Assembly (NCBI RefSeq): GCF_900115625.1
Contig: NZ_FOXD01000009.1
Span: 62,001-126,000, forward strand
Source: Salibacterium halotolerans
GTDB lineage: Bacteria; Bacillota; Bacilli; Bacillales; Marinococcaceae
Direction: 5' to 3'
DNA length: 64,000 nucleotides
Shown: one piece after another, positions 45,095 to 54,448 of the stretch
Layout: the number at the start of each line of letters is the position of its first letter
Numbering within the stretch: the stretch's first letter is position 1
The notes under the pieces: generated by a model
What the model saw: the letters and a program-made list of their open reading frames with translations, nothing else
Databases searched by the model: none
Told to the model about the DNA's origin: nothing
Program-made: the position numbers and the translations under genes

Positions 45095-45424
45095 ATGATA
45101 GAAATCAAGGTGGACCGAAGCGATAACGGGAATATAGATGCTTTTTCGATGTCCGGGCACGCCGACAGCGGACCATACGGGTACGATCTTGTATGCGCCG
45201 GTGCTTCGGCCGTTTCCTTCGGAGCCGTCAATGCGGTGGATGAAGTATGCGGAGTGGATCTGGATGTCGAACTGGCAGATGAAGGCGGTTATCTTTTCTG
45301 CCGCATTCCCGAAGGTCTGGCGGAACAGACCGGCAGAGAAGTGCAGCTGCTTCTGGAAGGAATGCTTATTTCCCTGCAGACCATTGCAGAACAGTACGGA
45401 GATTATATACACGTTTCAGACTGA
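45095..45424 (+). CDS. prp: Ribosomal-processing cysteine protease Prp
   Basis: Cysteine protease that trims the N-terminal extension of L27 in Firmicutes. 109 residues; catalytic His in SGHADSGPYGYD (His22) and Cys34 in VCAGASAVSFG. It always sits between rplU and rpmA, and the L27 encoded here has the extension it cleaves. Weak Shine-Dalgarno (AAGG). Confidence 0.94.
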   Translation: MIEIKVDRSDNGNIDAFSMSGHADSGPYGYDLVCAGASAVSFGAVNAVDEVCGVDLDVELADEGGYLFCRIPEGLAEQTGREVQLLLEGMLISLQTIAEQYGDYIHVSD

Positions 45425-45439
45425 CAGGAGGTGAGAAAC

Positions 45440-45745
45440 ATGTTGCTGAATTTGGATCTTCAATTTTTCGCCCAGAAAAAAGGGGTCGGAAGTACGAAGA
45501 ACGGCCGTGATTCCATTGCGAAACGCCTCGGCGTGAAGCGGGCTGACGGTCAGCACGTGACGAATGGTTCCATTCTCGTGCGTCAGCGCGGTACGAGCAT
45601 CCATCCTGGTGAGAATGTAGGTATCGGCGGTGACGATACTCTTTTCTCCAAAGTGGACGGCGTTGTAAAATTCGAACGCCGCGGCAAAAAGAAAAAACAG
45701 GTGAGCGTTTACGCAAACGAAGCAAAAGCAGTGCAGGAAGCGTAA
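45440..45745 (+). CDS. rpmA: 50S ribosomal protein L27
   Basis: 101 residues with the Firmicutes N-terminal extension [10 protein letters not shown] before [14 protein letters not shown]; Prp cleaves after the Phe-Phe. CAGGAGGTGA precedes ATG 45440. A strong terminator follows. Confidence 0.98.
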   Translation: MLLNLDLQFFAQKKGVGSTKNGRDSIAKRLGVKRADGQHVTNGSILVRQRGTSIHPGENVGIGGDDTLFSKVDGVVKFERRGKKKKQVSVYANEAKAVQEA

Positions 45746-45757
45746 ATAACGCCAAAC

Positions 45758-45788
45758 AGCGTCCCGTACCCGCGGGGCGCTTTTTTTA
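45758..45788 (+). terminator. Terminator after rpmA
   Basis: Stem AGCGTCCCG (45758-45766) with 45773-45781, followed by seven T. Confidence 0.9.
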
Positions 45789-45939
45789 CATTTTCTTTAC
45801 ATGCCTGGAAAAAAGAGCAGAGGTAGATGAGATAAAATAACCTGTCTGCCACTTAGTATTGGAAAAATTTCTTTCCATTTTCACCGTGTCAGGTTTATAC
45901 TGAAGGCAGAAACAGAAAACGGGAAGGTGGGAAAACAAA

Positions 45940-46683
45940 ATGAAAGTAACAGTCATAGGATTTTGGCACGCATTTCCGGAAGCAGGAGAGGCCGCCTCCG
46001 GTTATTTGATAGAAGAAGGAGATTATAAAATACTTATTGACTGCGGCAGCGGCGTCATTTCCCAGCTGCAGCAGTACAGTGATTTAGGAGATATCGACGC
46101 GGTTATCATTTCCCACTATCATAATGATCACGTCGGGGATATTGGAGCTCTTCATTATTTCCGTCTGCTTCAGCCGGTCATAATAGATGCCCCCCAGCAG
46201 CCTCTCACCATTTACGGACATAACGAAGATCCGGCGGGTTTTGACAATTTGTCTTTTCAGGGTACGATTCCAACAGAAGACTATGCTCCGGACCAGCCGC
46301 TTGAAATCGGTCCTTTTACCTTTACATTTTTCAAAACAACCCACCCGGTACCCTGTTACGCCATGAGAGTTCAAACAGAAACGGCAGTTTTATTTTATTC
46401 GGCGGATACCGGATTTTCGACTGAATTGGCTCATGCCGCCTGCGGAGCAGACCTTATGATTGCAGAATCCACCGCATACAAAGGCGGAGACGGTGCATCG
46501 TTTGGCCACATGACAAGCGAAGAAGCGGGGCAGATGGCCGGGCTCGCCAAAGTCCCTCATCTTTTACTTACCCACCTGCCGCATTACGGGACGCATGACG
46601 ATATGATAGGAGAAGCGCAGATTGAATGCCCGGATACCAAAGTCGAAAAAGCATCTTCCGGCTGGAATAAAACATTATCCTGA
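45940..46683 (+). CDS. yhfI: Metallo-beta-lactamase-fold hydrolase, YhfI-like
   Basis: 247-residue hydrolase of the MBL superfamily. The metal motif HxHxDH is SHYHNDHVGD (about 61-70); other metal ligands are in THPVPCYAM, the aspartate of YSADTGF, and LLTHLPHYG. It closely follows the pattern of B. subtilis YhfI (N terminus MKVTVIG, GYLIEEGDYKILIDCGSG). Substrate unknown; related proteins include RNase Z-like and phosphodiesterase enzymes. GAAGGTGGG precedes the ATG. It stands alone between two terminators. Confidence 0.88.
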   Translation: MKVTVIGFWHAFPEAGEAASGYLIEEGDYKILIDCGSGVISQLQQYSDLGDIDAVIISHYHNDHVGDIGALHYFRLLQPVIIDAPQQPLTIYGHNEDPAGFDNLSFQGTIPTEDYAPDQPLEIGPFTFTFFKTTHPVPCYAMRVQTETAVLFYSADTGFSTELAHAACGADLMIAESTAYKGGDGASFGHMTSEEAGQMAGLAKVPHLLLTHLPHYGTHDDMIGEAQIECPDTKVEKASSGWNKTLS

Positions 46684-46686
46684 CGA

Positions 46687-46718
46687 AAAAAGCTGTCCGA
46701 TAGCGGGCAGCTTTTTTA
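46687..46718 (+). terminator. Terminator after the YhfI-like gene
   Basis: Stem AGCTGTCCG (46691-46699) / CGGGCAGCT (46704-46712) with A and T runs on either side. Confidence 0.9.
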
Positions 46719-46757
46719 TGTCAGCGGGTCGGGCACTTGTTGGATACGTTCATCCGG

Positions 46758-46838
46758 CCGTGGACACTGCCTACGCGGCCAACGGTTTAGTGTTCACAGA
46801 GCCGCACCGTACCGTAACAATCGCATCCCGGCTCCAGA
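46758..46838 (+). repeat. Dispersed repeat, copy B
   Basis: About 81 bases related to 37746-37828 (roughly 76 % by eye). The stem-loop CCGTGGACACT (46758-46768) / AGTGTTCACAG (46789-46799) is kept though imperfect. Confidence 0.65.
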
Positions 46839-46969
46839 TACCGATTTTTTCTACAAAAAATTTTGAAGAAAATAATGTCCTGGTAAGATTCGGATGTAAA
46901 AAAGCCATCCCTTTCAATCCCTGTTATACGGGAATCATATGCACACAAAAACGCAATCATACAGCATTC

Positions 46970-47043
46970 TTTACATTTCTTCATGTATGTTTACACAATC
47001 TTTACATCAGCACCATGTGTTCTTAATGTTTGTTTCTTATACT
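46970..47043 (+). promoter_or_regulatory. PhoP boxes and -10 of the pst operon
   Basis: Four TT(T/C)ACA-like hexamers at 46970 (TTTACA), 46980 (TTCATG), 46990 (TTTACA) and 47001 (TTTACA), one per helical turn, as in PhoP-binding sites of the Pho regulon; a -10 TATACT follows at 47038-47043. This predicts induction at low phosphate. Confidence 0.8.
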
Positions 47044-47111
47044 TGCACTTGTGAGTGGGGAGAGACAAGCTCCTTATCTATTTTAAACAAGAAAAAGAGG
47101 AGGAAGTGCTT

Positions 47112-48194
47112 TTGAGTATGAAAAAGGTATGGCTGTTCATCGCACTCGCTGCGGTCGTTGCATTTGCGGCAGCATGTGGTGGAGGCTCATCTGAAGGAAC
47201 CGAGGGGTCAGGAAACGGTTCGTCCGAAGAAACATCCGGCGAAGGCAGCGGATCTGAAGAAACATCATCCGGTGAAGGAAGCAGTTCTGAAGGATCTTCT
47301 ACCGGCAGCGGTGAAGAACTCTCCGGAGAAGTAGCAATTGATGGTTCTTCCACCGTATTCCCGATTATGGAAGCAGTTTCTGAAGAATATACAAAAGAAC
47401 ATCCGAACGTACAGGCACCGGTTGGTGTTTCCGGTTCCGGCGGCGGTTTTGAGAAATTTATCGCCGGTGAAACAGACCTGAGTAACGCTTCCCGTGAAAT
47501 CACGGATGAAGAAGCGTCGGCTCTTGAAGAGAACGGCATCAATTACTTTGAAATGACTCTTGCCTATGACGGCATTTCCGTCGTTGTCAATCAGCAGAAT
47601 GATTTCATTGATCATCTTACAGTAGAAGAACTGAAGCAGATCTGGGTGGACGGCGGTGCAGAAACTTGGAGTGACGTCCGCAGCGAATGGCCGGATCAAC
47701 AGATTCAGCGCTTCAGCCCGGGTACAGATTCCGGTACGTACGATTACTTCCATGAAACCATTCTTGAAGGCGAAGACATTAACCGTAACGCGCAGCTCTC
47801 TGAAGATGACAACGTACTTGTACAAGGTGTTCAGGGAAGCCCGAACGGTATCGCTTACTTCGGTTACGCATACTACGCTGAAAACCAGGACAGCCTGAAA
47901 GTCGTTCCGATCGACAATGGTAACGGTCCGGTTGAACCAAGTGAAGAAACAATCAACGATGGTTCCTATGCACCGCTTTCCCGTCCGTTGTTCACGTACG
48001 TGAAAGAATCTTCCCTTCAGGAACCGCAGGTACTAGACTATGTACAGTACCTGAACGAGAATGTCGGCGATCTTGCTCTGGAAGTTGGATACGTAAACGC
48101 TACGGAAGAAGTGTATCAGGAAAACGCGACAAAGATTGAAGAAGCAGCAGGGTCCGGGTCCGGGTCCGGATCCGGATCTGGTTCAGGAGAATAG
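47112..48194 (+). CDS. pstS: Phosphate ABC transporter substrate-binding lipoprotein PstS
   Basis: High-affinity phosphate-binding lipoprotein. Signal peptide MKKVWLFIALAAVVAFAAAC with the lipobox cysteine, then a Ser/Gly/Glu-rich linker of about 50 residues, then the PBP-like domain with phosphate-site segments DGSSTVFP, SGSGGGFEKF, SNASREI and SPGTDSGTYDYF. The C terminus is a (GS)n tail encoded by a six-base tandem repeat (about 48149-48187). The start may be TTG 47112 (eight bases after GAGGAGG) or ATG 47118. The linker and tail make it 360 residues. First gene of pstSCAB-phoU. Confidence 0.94.
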   Translation: MSMKKVWLFIALAAVVAFAAACGGGSSEGTEGSGNGSSEETSGEGSGSEETSSGEGSSSEGSSTGSGEELSGEVAIDGSSTVFPIMEAVSEEYTKEHPNVQAPVGVSGSGGGFEKFIAGETDLSNASREITDEEASALEENGINYFEMTLAYDGISVVVNQQNDFIDHLTVEELKQIWVDGGAETWSDVRSEWPDQQIQRFSPGTDSGTYDYFHETILEGEDINRNAQLSEDDNVLVQGVQGSPNGIAYFGYAYYAENQDSLKVVPIDNGNGPVEPSEETINDGSYAPLSRPLFTYVKESSLQEPQVLDYVQYLNENVGDLALEVGYVNATEEVYQENATKIEEAAGSGSGSGSGSGSGE

Positions 48195-48201
48195 CTCAGG
48201 C

Positions 48202-48233
48202 CAAAAGGTAAGATGCCTGCATCTTACCTTTTG
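48202..48233 (+). terminator. Attenuating hairpin between pstS and pstC
   Basis: Perfect 15-bp stem 48202-48216 / 48219-48233 with a CT loop and TTTTG end. A partial terminator here would make pstS more abundant than the membrane subunits. Confidence 0.75.
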
Positions 48234-48271
48234 TCTTCGTTTTATGAAGGTAAACAGAAAGGGGATGCATG

Positions 48272-49210
48272 ATGTCAGACAATGAGCGGCCATCTATCCG
48301 TAAAATGATAGAAGATAAAGCTTCACAAAAAGGGGCAACCAATGCAGCTGAAAAGACGATGCCGAAGTTGTTTCTTATATGTGCCATTATTTCTATATTA
48401 ACGACGTTCGGAATCGTCCTGACGCTGCTTTTCGAAACAATTACGTTCTTTTCAGAAGTGTCGATTGTTGAATTTCTTACAAGTTCCCAGTGGTATCCGA
48501 TGTTTTCGGATCCGGATTACGGCATCCGACCGCTCCTGCTTGGTACGTTTACAATAGCTGCTATTGCCATGGTTGTAGCGATACCGGTTGGACTGGCGGT
48601 AGCCATTTATTTGAGTGAGTATGCGAGTGATAAGATAAGAAGAACGATTAAACCGATTCTTGAGGTATTGGCCGGTATTCCTACTATAGTATACGGGTTT
48701 TTTGCTTTGACCTTCGTGACGCCTGTGCTTCAGGCTGTTATACCGGGACTTGCCATATACAATGCATTAAGCCCCGGGCTTGTTATGGGAATCATGATTA
48801 TCCCAATGGTGGCATCTCTGTCGGAAGATGCTATGAGTGCTGTGCCCCAATCGATGAGGGAAGGAGCTTTTGCGCTGGGGGCGACCCGGTTGGAAGTATC
48901 ACTTAGAGTAGTGTTTCCCGCTGCATTATCAGGAATTATTGCTTCTTTTGTTCTGTCGATATCCAGAGCAATCGGCGAAACGATGATTGTAACGGTTGCA
49001 GGCGGCGGCAGTCCGGCACAGGGCCTTGATATCACGTCCTCCATGCAGACCATGACCGCTTATATCGTACAGATGAGTCTTGGCGATGCCGGGTTCGGCA
49101 CGACCGTATATTACAGCATTTATGCCGTCGGGATGACACTGTTTATATTCACACTGGCCATGAACCTTCTTGCCCAGTTTATTTCGAAGCGATTCAGGGA
49201 GGAATACTGA
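48272..49210 (+). CDS. pstC: Phosphate ABC transporter permease PstC
   Basis: Six-helix permease half of the Pst importer, 312 residues from ATG 48272 (ATG 48269 is also possible; Shine-Dalgarno AAAGGGG). The ABC-permease EAA loop is MREGAFALGATRLEVSLRVV (about residues 198-217). The stop shares bases with the pstA start (TGATG). Confidence 0.95.
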   Translation: MSDNERPSIRKMIEDKASQKGATNAAEKTMPKLFLICAIISILTTFGIVLTLLFETITFFSEVSIVEFLTSSQWYPMFSDPDYGIRPLLLGTFTIAAIAMVVAIPVGLAVAIYLSEYASDKIRRTIKPILEVLAGIPTIVYGFFALTFVTPVLQAVIPGLAIYNALSPGLVMGIMIIPMVASLSEDAMSAVPQSMREGAFALGATRLEVSLRVVFPAALSGIIASFVLSISRAIGETMIVTVAGGGSPAQGLDITSSMQTMTAYIVQMSLGDAGFGTTVYYSIYAVGMTLFIFTLAMNLLAQFISKRFREEY

Positions 49211-50118
49211 TGAAGGAAGTTAGTCAGGAAACTACACCAGGAGCACAAACGCAGCATTTATCCGCACCATCCAATCTTCCAAAAAGAGAATGGAAAAACC
49301 GCGTATTCAAAACCATATTCGCAACGGCGGTTGGTTTCAGCCTTTTGATGCTGCTCATTCTTATTATTCGGATTATCACTCAAGGAATTGGCTCGCTCGA
49401 CTGGCAGCTGTTCACGAACTTTGCTTCCAGACATCCGGAACAGGCAGGCTTAAAGGCGCCGCTTATCGGAACCATCTGGATGATGGCATTGACTGCTCCG
49501 ATTTCTTTTGTACTCGGAGTCGGCACAGCGATATATCTGGAGGAATACGCGAAGCCGAACCGCTTTACAGCACTTATCCAGACCAATATATCCAATCTCG
49601 CCGGCGTGCCGTCTGTTGTTTTCGGTCTGCTCGGGCTGACGCTGTTTGTTCGGGAACTGGCTTTAGGGCGCAGTCTTATTGCAGGGGCGCTGACAATGTC
49701 TCTCCTTATTCTGCCGATTATCGTTGTATCTACACAGGAGGCTCTCCGCGCTGTTCCGTCCGAATTGAAGCAGGCTTCTTATGCGATGGGAGCGACAACC
49801 TGGCAGACAATATTTAAGGTCGTACTGCCGGCATCGGTACCAGGCATTTTAACAGGAACTATTCTTGCCCTTTCACGGGCGATTGGAGAGACGGCTCCAC
49901 TCATCATGATCGGGGCTCTGACCTACATCGCCTTCCTGCCCGAGAGCATTATGTCGCAGTTTACCGTCATGCCTATTCAAATCTTTAACTGGACAAACCG
50001 TCCGCAGGAAGAATTTCACATGGTAGCCGCAGCCGGAATTATTATTCTTTTGGTTATGCTGCTTTTAATGAACTCCATTGCCGTATGGATACGAAACAAA
50101 TTCCAACGTCGATTCTAA
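49210..50118 (+). CDS. pstA: Phosphate ABC transporter permease PstA
   Basis: Second permease subunit, 302 residues, with about six membrane helices and EAA loop LKQASYAMGATTWQTIFKVV. A 40-residue hydrophilic N terminus precedes the first helix. Translation is coupled to pstC. Confidence 0.95.
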   Translation: MKEVSQETTPGAQTQHLSAPSNLPKREWKNRVFKTIFATAVGFSLLMLLILIIRIITQGIGSLDWQLFTNFASRHPEQAGLKAPLIGTIWMMALTAPISFVLGVGTAIYLEEYAKPNRFTALIQTNISNLAGVPSVVFGLLGLTLFVRELALGRSLIAGALTMSLLILPIIVVSTQEALRAVPSELKQASYAMGATTWQTIFKVVLPASVPGILTGTILALSRAIGETAPLIMIGALTYIAFLPESIMSQFTVMPIQIFNWTNRPQEEFHMVAAAGIIILLVMLLLMNSIAVWIRNKFQRRF

Positions 50119-50139
50119 ATTTTTAAAGAGGTGTTTACG

Positions 50140-50961
50140 ATGCTCGCAAGCCAGGACAAAAATACAGAATATGAAGAGAACACCACAACCGAAACAAAAA
50201 AAACCGGGGATTCGGTTTACAAAGTCGATCAGCTTAATCTGTGGTACGGTGAAGATCAGGCCCTGAAAAATATCGAACTGGACATTCCGGAACGGGAAGT
50301 AACTGCCATTATCGGTCCATCAGGGTGCGGGAAATCCACGTTTATTAAAACTCTGAACCGTTTGACGGAAATGATTCCTTCGGTGAAGACATCCGGCGGT
50401 ATTTATTACAGAAGCCAGGATATTTTTGATAAAAAGTACAAAGTGGAGCAGCTCCGGACTAAAGTAGGGATGGTCTTTCAGAATCCGAACCCGTTCCCGA
50501 AATCCATTTACGAAAATATCGTATACGGCCCGAAAATCCACGGCATAAAAGACAAAAAAGTGCTCGATGAAATTGTGGAAAGCAGCTTAAAAGGAGCAGC
50601 TCTCTGGGAAGAAGTAAAGGATGACCTGAAAAGAAACGCGTTCGGTCTATCCGGCGGACAGCAGCAGCGTCTCTGTATTGCAAGGTGTCTTGCGATAGAA
50701 CCTGATGTACTCCTGATGGACGAGCCCACTTCTGCACTTGACCCGATTTCAACATTAAAAATTGAGGAACTCGTACAGGAATTGAAGAAAAATTACAGCA
50801 TTATCATCGTCACACACAATATGCAGCAAGCAGGACGTATTTCAGACAACACCGCCTTTTTCCTGAACGGGGAAGTCGTCGAATACGACCGGACGGACAA
50901 AATCTTTTCCTCCCCCGACGATAAGCGTACCGAGGACTACATTTCCGGCCGGTTCGGCTGA
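50140..50961 (+). CDS. pstB: Phosphate ABC transporter ATP-binding protein PstB
   Basis: ATPase of the Pst importer. Walker [11 protein letters not shown]-loop VFQNPNPFP, signature LSGGQQQR, Walker [13 protein letters not shown], His switch VTHN. 273 residues from ATG 50140, preceded by AAAGAGGTG; a GTG nine bases upstream lies within that site. The N terminus is about 25 residues longer and more acidic than usual. Confidence 0.96.
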   Translation: MLASQDKNTEYEENTTTETKKTGDSVYKVDQLNLWYGEDQALKNIELDIPEREVTAIIGPSGCGKSTFIKTLNRLTEMIPSVKTSGGIYYRSQDIFDKKYKVEQLRTKVGMVFQNPNPFPKSIYENIVYGPKIHGIKDKKVLDEIVESSLKGAALWEEVKDDLKRNAFGLSGGQQQRLCIARCLAIEPDVLLMDEPTSALDPISTLKIEELVQELKKNYSIIIVTHNMQQAGRISDNTAFFLNGEVVEYDRTDKIFSSPDDKRTEDYISGRFG

Positions 50962-50977
50962 GTAAGGAGGCTGATGT

Positions 50978-51628
50978 ATGGGCGTGAGAGGGACGTATGA
51001 GCAGGAGCTCCTGCAGCTGAAAGCAGACATTTTCTCTATGGGGGAAGATGTCATAGCTGCATTCAGACAGGCGTTGAATCTTCTCAACAATCCGGACGAA
51101 GAAGAGATGAATGTCCTTATTGAACGCGACAGCGATATTAACGGGATAGAACTTCGTATTCATGATGACGCTACGATGATGATTGCCCGGCAGCAGCCGG
51201 TAGCGACCGATCTTCGTACGACTATCGTCGCTATGAAAGTGTCGAGCGATCTGGAAAGAGTCGCAGACCTTGCAGTAGATATTGTGAAAGCAGCGAAGCG
51301 GATGGAGCAGAACAGCAATGAAGATGAAATAAAAGCGATTCTGGAAATGGCGGATGTTGCCGAAGAAATGCTTCGTGAAGCGTTGACAGCTTATCAGAAC
51401 AGAGATTTAATGCGGGCGCAGCGCATTGCAACACTAGATGATACAGTGGATCAGAAGTACAAGCACTATATTCAGAGTCTTTTTACGCTGAGTGATGAAA
51501 CCAACGCCGGACAAACGACCCAGCTTGCGTTTATCGGACGTTACGTAGAACGGATAGCCGACTATGCTACAAATCTTGCGGAATGGATTGTGTATGAATC
51601 CAACGGAAAACATTTTGATTTAAATTAA
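50978..51628 (+). CDS. phoU: Phosphate-transport regulator PhoU
   Basis: Two-domain helical-bundle protein (216 residues) that modulates Pst activity and Pho signalling and binds metal at conserved E/DxxxD motifs (ERDSDINGIE, DLERVADLAVDI). AAGGAGG precedes ATG 50978. B. subtilis lacks a phoU in its pst operon (it has two pstB genes), so this operon is of the more general form. Confidence 0.94.
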   Translation: MGVRGTYEQELLQLKADIFSMGEDVIAAFRQALNLLNNPDEEEMNVLIERDSDINGIELRIHDDATMMIARQQPVATDLRTTIVAMKVSSDLERVADLAVDIVKAAKRMEQNSNEDEIKAILEMADVAEEMLREALTAYQNRDLMRAQRIATLDDTVDQKYKHYIQSLFTLSDETNAGQTTQLAFIGRYVERIADYATNLAEWIVYESNGKHFDLN

Positions 51629-51634
51629 ATACAG

Positions 51635-51667
51635 CCGGCGCAGATATCCTGTGCCGGTTATTTTTTA
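51635..51667 (+). terminator. Terminator after phoU
   Basis: Nine-bp stem 51635-51643 / 51649-51657 (CCGGCGCAG with CTGTGCCGG, one G-U) followed by a T-rich tract. Confidence 0.88.
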
Positions 51668-51750
51668 TTTAAAGGACGATAAAACCAATGTATAATGAGT
51701 ATTTCGAACTAAAGAAAATAGTTTTTAAGAAAAAATAACTCCTGAACTAT

Positions 51751-51776
51751 GAAATTTTTCTTATACTTACCGATAT
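51751..51776 (+). promoter_or_regulatory. Candidate sigma-D (motility) promoter of cheA
   Basis: GAAA (51751-51754), 14-base spacer, ACCGATAT (51769-51776); the sigma-D consensus is TAAA N14-16 GCCGATAT. Seven of eight bases match in the -10. It lies 74 bases before cheA. Confidence 0.7.
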
Positions 51777-51849
51777 AAGTGGAGTAACAGACAAAAACAT
51801 AAGAAAAACAGTTCTTATTATAGATAACTTGCAGAATCAGGGGGTTTGG

Positions 51850-53934
51850 ATGATGGGTCAATCTGAGTATTTGGAAGTATTTATTGATGAAAGTCAGGAA
51901 CATCTGCAGACACTCAATGATCATTTGATGCAGCTGGAGAAAGCACCGGAAGATATATCGATTGTGGGGGAAATCTTCCGTTCTGCCCATACTTTAAAGG
52001 GGATGGGAGCAACGATGGGATTCGAAGATCTTGCGCATCTGACACACAATCTGGAAAATGTGCTGGATCTTATCCGTCATGAACAGATGAGCGTAACATC
52101 TCATGTCATGGATGTTGTGTTTGAATCGGTTGATGATCTTGAAGAAATGATCACGGATATTGCGGGTGGTGGCGATGGTTCCCGGGATGTTAATGAAACG
52201 GTACAAAAGCTTGAAGCGCTGCAGAACAAAGATCAGGAAAAAGCAGCAGCGTCTGAAACGGCGGCTGCCGCTGTGGATTCTCCGCAGAAACCAATGCAGG
52301 AACAGACAGCGGTTCAGGAATCCTACGATGAATATGAGCGGACAGTGCTCAAACAATCCTATGAACAGGGATATAACCCCTATAAAATCGAGATCACACT
52401 TGATGAACAGACGATGTTGAAAGCAGCCCGTGTCTATATGATTTTTGATGTGCTTGAGCAGGTCGGTGACATTATTAAATCCACTCCTCCCGCTGATGAT
52501 CTGGAAGATGAAAATTTCGAATTCTCCTTTGTGATCACCGTAATTTCCAGTGTGGAACAGGAAGAACTGAAGCAGCGTGTTCTTAAAGTTTCAGAAATAA
52601 CGAACGTGTCTGTGGAAGTCGTTAATGTGGAAGAACCTGTTCCGGAAGCAGAAAGCACCAGTCCGTCTAATGCTGAAGAGCCGGCGGAGAGCGCGCCAGC
52701 CAAAAAAGACGAACAGAAAGAATCTGCTAAATCAGATAAATCGGAAAAACACAGCGGCGGCTCCAAAAAGGGAAGTGAACTCAATAAGACAATCCGGGTG
52801 AATATTGACCGGCTTGATGTATTGATGAACCTGTTCGAAGAACTGGTCATCGACAGGGGCCGACTTGAACAGATATCAAGCGAGCTCAATAATAATGAGC
52901 TCAGTGAAACAGTGGAACGCATGTCACGAATTTCAGGTGATCTTCAGGAAATCATCCTGAATATGAGAATGATGCCGGTGGATCAGGTATTCAACCGTTT
53001 CCCGCGAATGGTAAGAAGTCTTTCCAAAGAACTCGGCAAAAATGTGAACCTTGAAATCTCAGGGGCTGAGACGGAACTCGACCGTACGATCATTGACGAA
53101 ATTGGCGATCCTCTCGTTCATTTGATCCGCAACTCGATTGATCACGGCATAGAACAGCCGGATGTCCGTGAAGCTGCCGGAAAACCTGCCCAGGGTAATG
53201 TGCATTTGAGTGCCTACCACAGCGGAAATAATGTTTTCATTGAAATCGAGGATGACGGCAATGGCATTGACAAGGAAAAGGTCATAAAAAAATCGCTTGA
53301 AAATGGTGTCGTAAACGAAGAGGACCTGGAAAAAATGAATGATCAGCAGATATTCGGGCTTATGTTTGCTTCCGGATTCAGCACAGCGCAGGAAATCACA
53401 GACATTTCCGGAAGAGGTGTAGGACTGGATGTCGTGCGCAATACGTTCGAAACACTGGGCGGAAATATTACTGTGAATTCTGTATATGGCGAGGGCTCTT
53501 TATTCTCCGTCCAGCTTCCGCTCACTCTTTCTATCATTGATGTTATGCTTGTTGAAATAGGAAAAGAAAAATATGGTGTGCCACTCACCGCTATTGTAGA
53601 AACAGCGATCGTGAACAAAAATGAAGTGTACAGCGCACACGCCCAAAAAGTCATTGATTTCCGAGGAAACGTCATCCCTCTTGTCTTCCTGAATGAAATA
53701 TTTGAAGTTCCCGACAGAGAATCAGCAAAGGGGAATGAATATTATTCCCTCGTTATTGTCAGCAAGGGAGACAAGATTGCGGGATTGGTCGTAGATTCAT
53801 TGATCGGCCAGCATGATGTGGTATTGAAATCACTCGGCAGTTACCTGTCGAATGTATTTGCCATATCAGGCGCTACGATACTCGGGGACGGGCAGGTAGC
53901 CCTCATCCTTGATTCAAACGCGCTGATTAAATAA
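51850..53934 (+). CDS. cheA: Chemotaxis histidine kinase CheA
   Basis: Central chemotaxis kinase. Domains: P1/HPt with phosphorylated His47 in SAHTLKGMGATMG, P2 CheY-binding domain (about 165-270), linker rich in Glu/Lys/Ser, P3 dimerisation (TIRVNIDRLDVLMNLFEELV in part), P4 ATPase with N box LIRNSIDHGIE and G boxes DDGNGID and GRGVGLDVV, and P5 CheW-like domain. 694 residues from ATG 51850 (or 51853), after AGGGGG. P1 (YLEVFIDESQEHLQTLN) follows the B. subtilis flagellar CheA closely. In B. subtilis cheA is inside the fla/che operon; here it heads a four-gene unit. Confidence 0.96.
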   Translation: MMGQSEYLEVFIDESQEHLQTLNDHLMQLEKAPEDISIVGEIFRSAHTLKGMGATMGFEDLAHLTHNLENVLDLIRHEQMSVTSHVMDVVFESVDDLEEMITDIAGGGDGSRDVNETVQKLEALQNKDQEKAAASETAAAAVDSPQKPMQEQTAVQESYDEYERTVLKQSYEQGYNPYKIEITLDEQTMLKAARVYMIFDVLEQVGDIIKSTPPADDLEDENFEFSFVITVISSVEQEELKQRVLKVSEITNVSVEVVNVEEPVPEAESTSPSNAEEPAESAPAKKDEQKESAKSDKSEKHSGGSKKGSELNKTIRVNIDRLDVLMNLFEELVIDRGRLEQISSELNNNELSETVERMSRISGDLQEIILNMRMMPVDQVFNRFPRMVRSLSKELGKNVNLEISGAETELDRTIIDEIGDPLVHLIRNSIDHGIEQPDVREAAGKPAQGNVHLSAYHSGNNVFIEIEDDGNGIDKEKVIKKSLENGVVNEEDLEKMNDQQIFGLMFASGFSTAQEITDISGRGVGLDVVRNTFETLGGNITVNSVYGEGSLFSVQLPLTLSIIDVMLVEIGKEKYGVPLTAIVETAIVNKNEVYSAHAQKVIDFRGNVIPLVFLNEIFEVPDRESAKGNEYYSLVIVSKGDKIAGLVVDSLIGQHDVVLKSLGSYLSNVFAISGATILGDGQVALILDSNALIK

Positions 53935-53947
53935 GGAGGTGGCAGAA

Positions 53948-54415
53948 ATGGCCGTAGAAACAGCTGATGGGTATGTGAAAGTGATTGTCTTTCAACTGAA
54001 AGATGAAGAGTATGCAATCGAAGTAAATGATGTGCAGTCCATTGAAAAAATGCAGACGGTCACCCGTATTCCGGGAGTGGAACCTTATATCATCGGTGTT
54101 ATGAACCTGCGGGGTATCATTACACCAGTTCTGGACCTAAGAAAGAGGTTCGGCCTTGAAAGCAGGGATTACGATGAAGCGACGAGAATTCTCGTTTTGA
54201 AAAGAGATAACAGTGATATCGGCTTTATTGTAGATGGAGCGAACGATGTCATGGATATTGCCGCTTCAAACATTGAACCTACTCCGGAAGTTGTAGGGGG
54301 GGTGGCTGAAGAATATCTGCGGGGGGTTGTCAAGCTGGAGGACCGCCTGTTCACACTTCTTCATATTGATAAAATACTGAACAAACCAGAAGAAAAACAA
54401 CGTTCCGGCATGTAG
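53948..54415 (+). CDS. cheW: Chemotaxis coupling protein CheW
   Basis: Adaptor joining chemoreceptors to CheA. 155 residues of one CheW domain, with IVFQLKDEEYAIEV, RIPGVEPYIIGVMNLRG and ITPVLDLRKRFGL. ATG 53948 follows AAGGAGGTGG; a GTG nine bases earlier is part of that site. Fourteen bases separate it from cheA. Confidence 0.96.
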   Translation: MAVETADGYVKVIVFQLKDEEYAIEVNDVQSIEKMQTVTRIPGVEPYIIGVMNLRGIITPVLDLRKRFGLESRDYDEATRILVLKRDNSDIGFIVDGANDVMDIAASNIEPTPEVVGGVAEEYLRGVVKLEDRLFTLLHIDKILNKPEEKQRSGM

Positions 54416-54448
54416 AAAGGACAAGGAAATAATACGTGAGGTGAAAAC

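Larger units (their letters stand above)
46684..47111. other. Region before pstS
   Basis: 428 bases: a terminator, copy B of a dispersed repeat (46758-46838), about 130 bases in which I see nothing, and the PhoP-box promoter of pstS. Confidence 0.6.
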
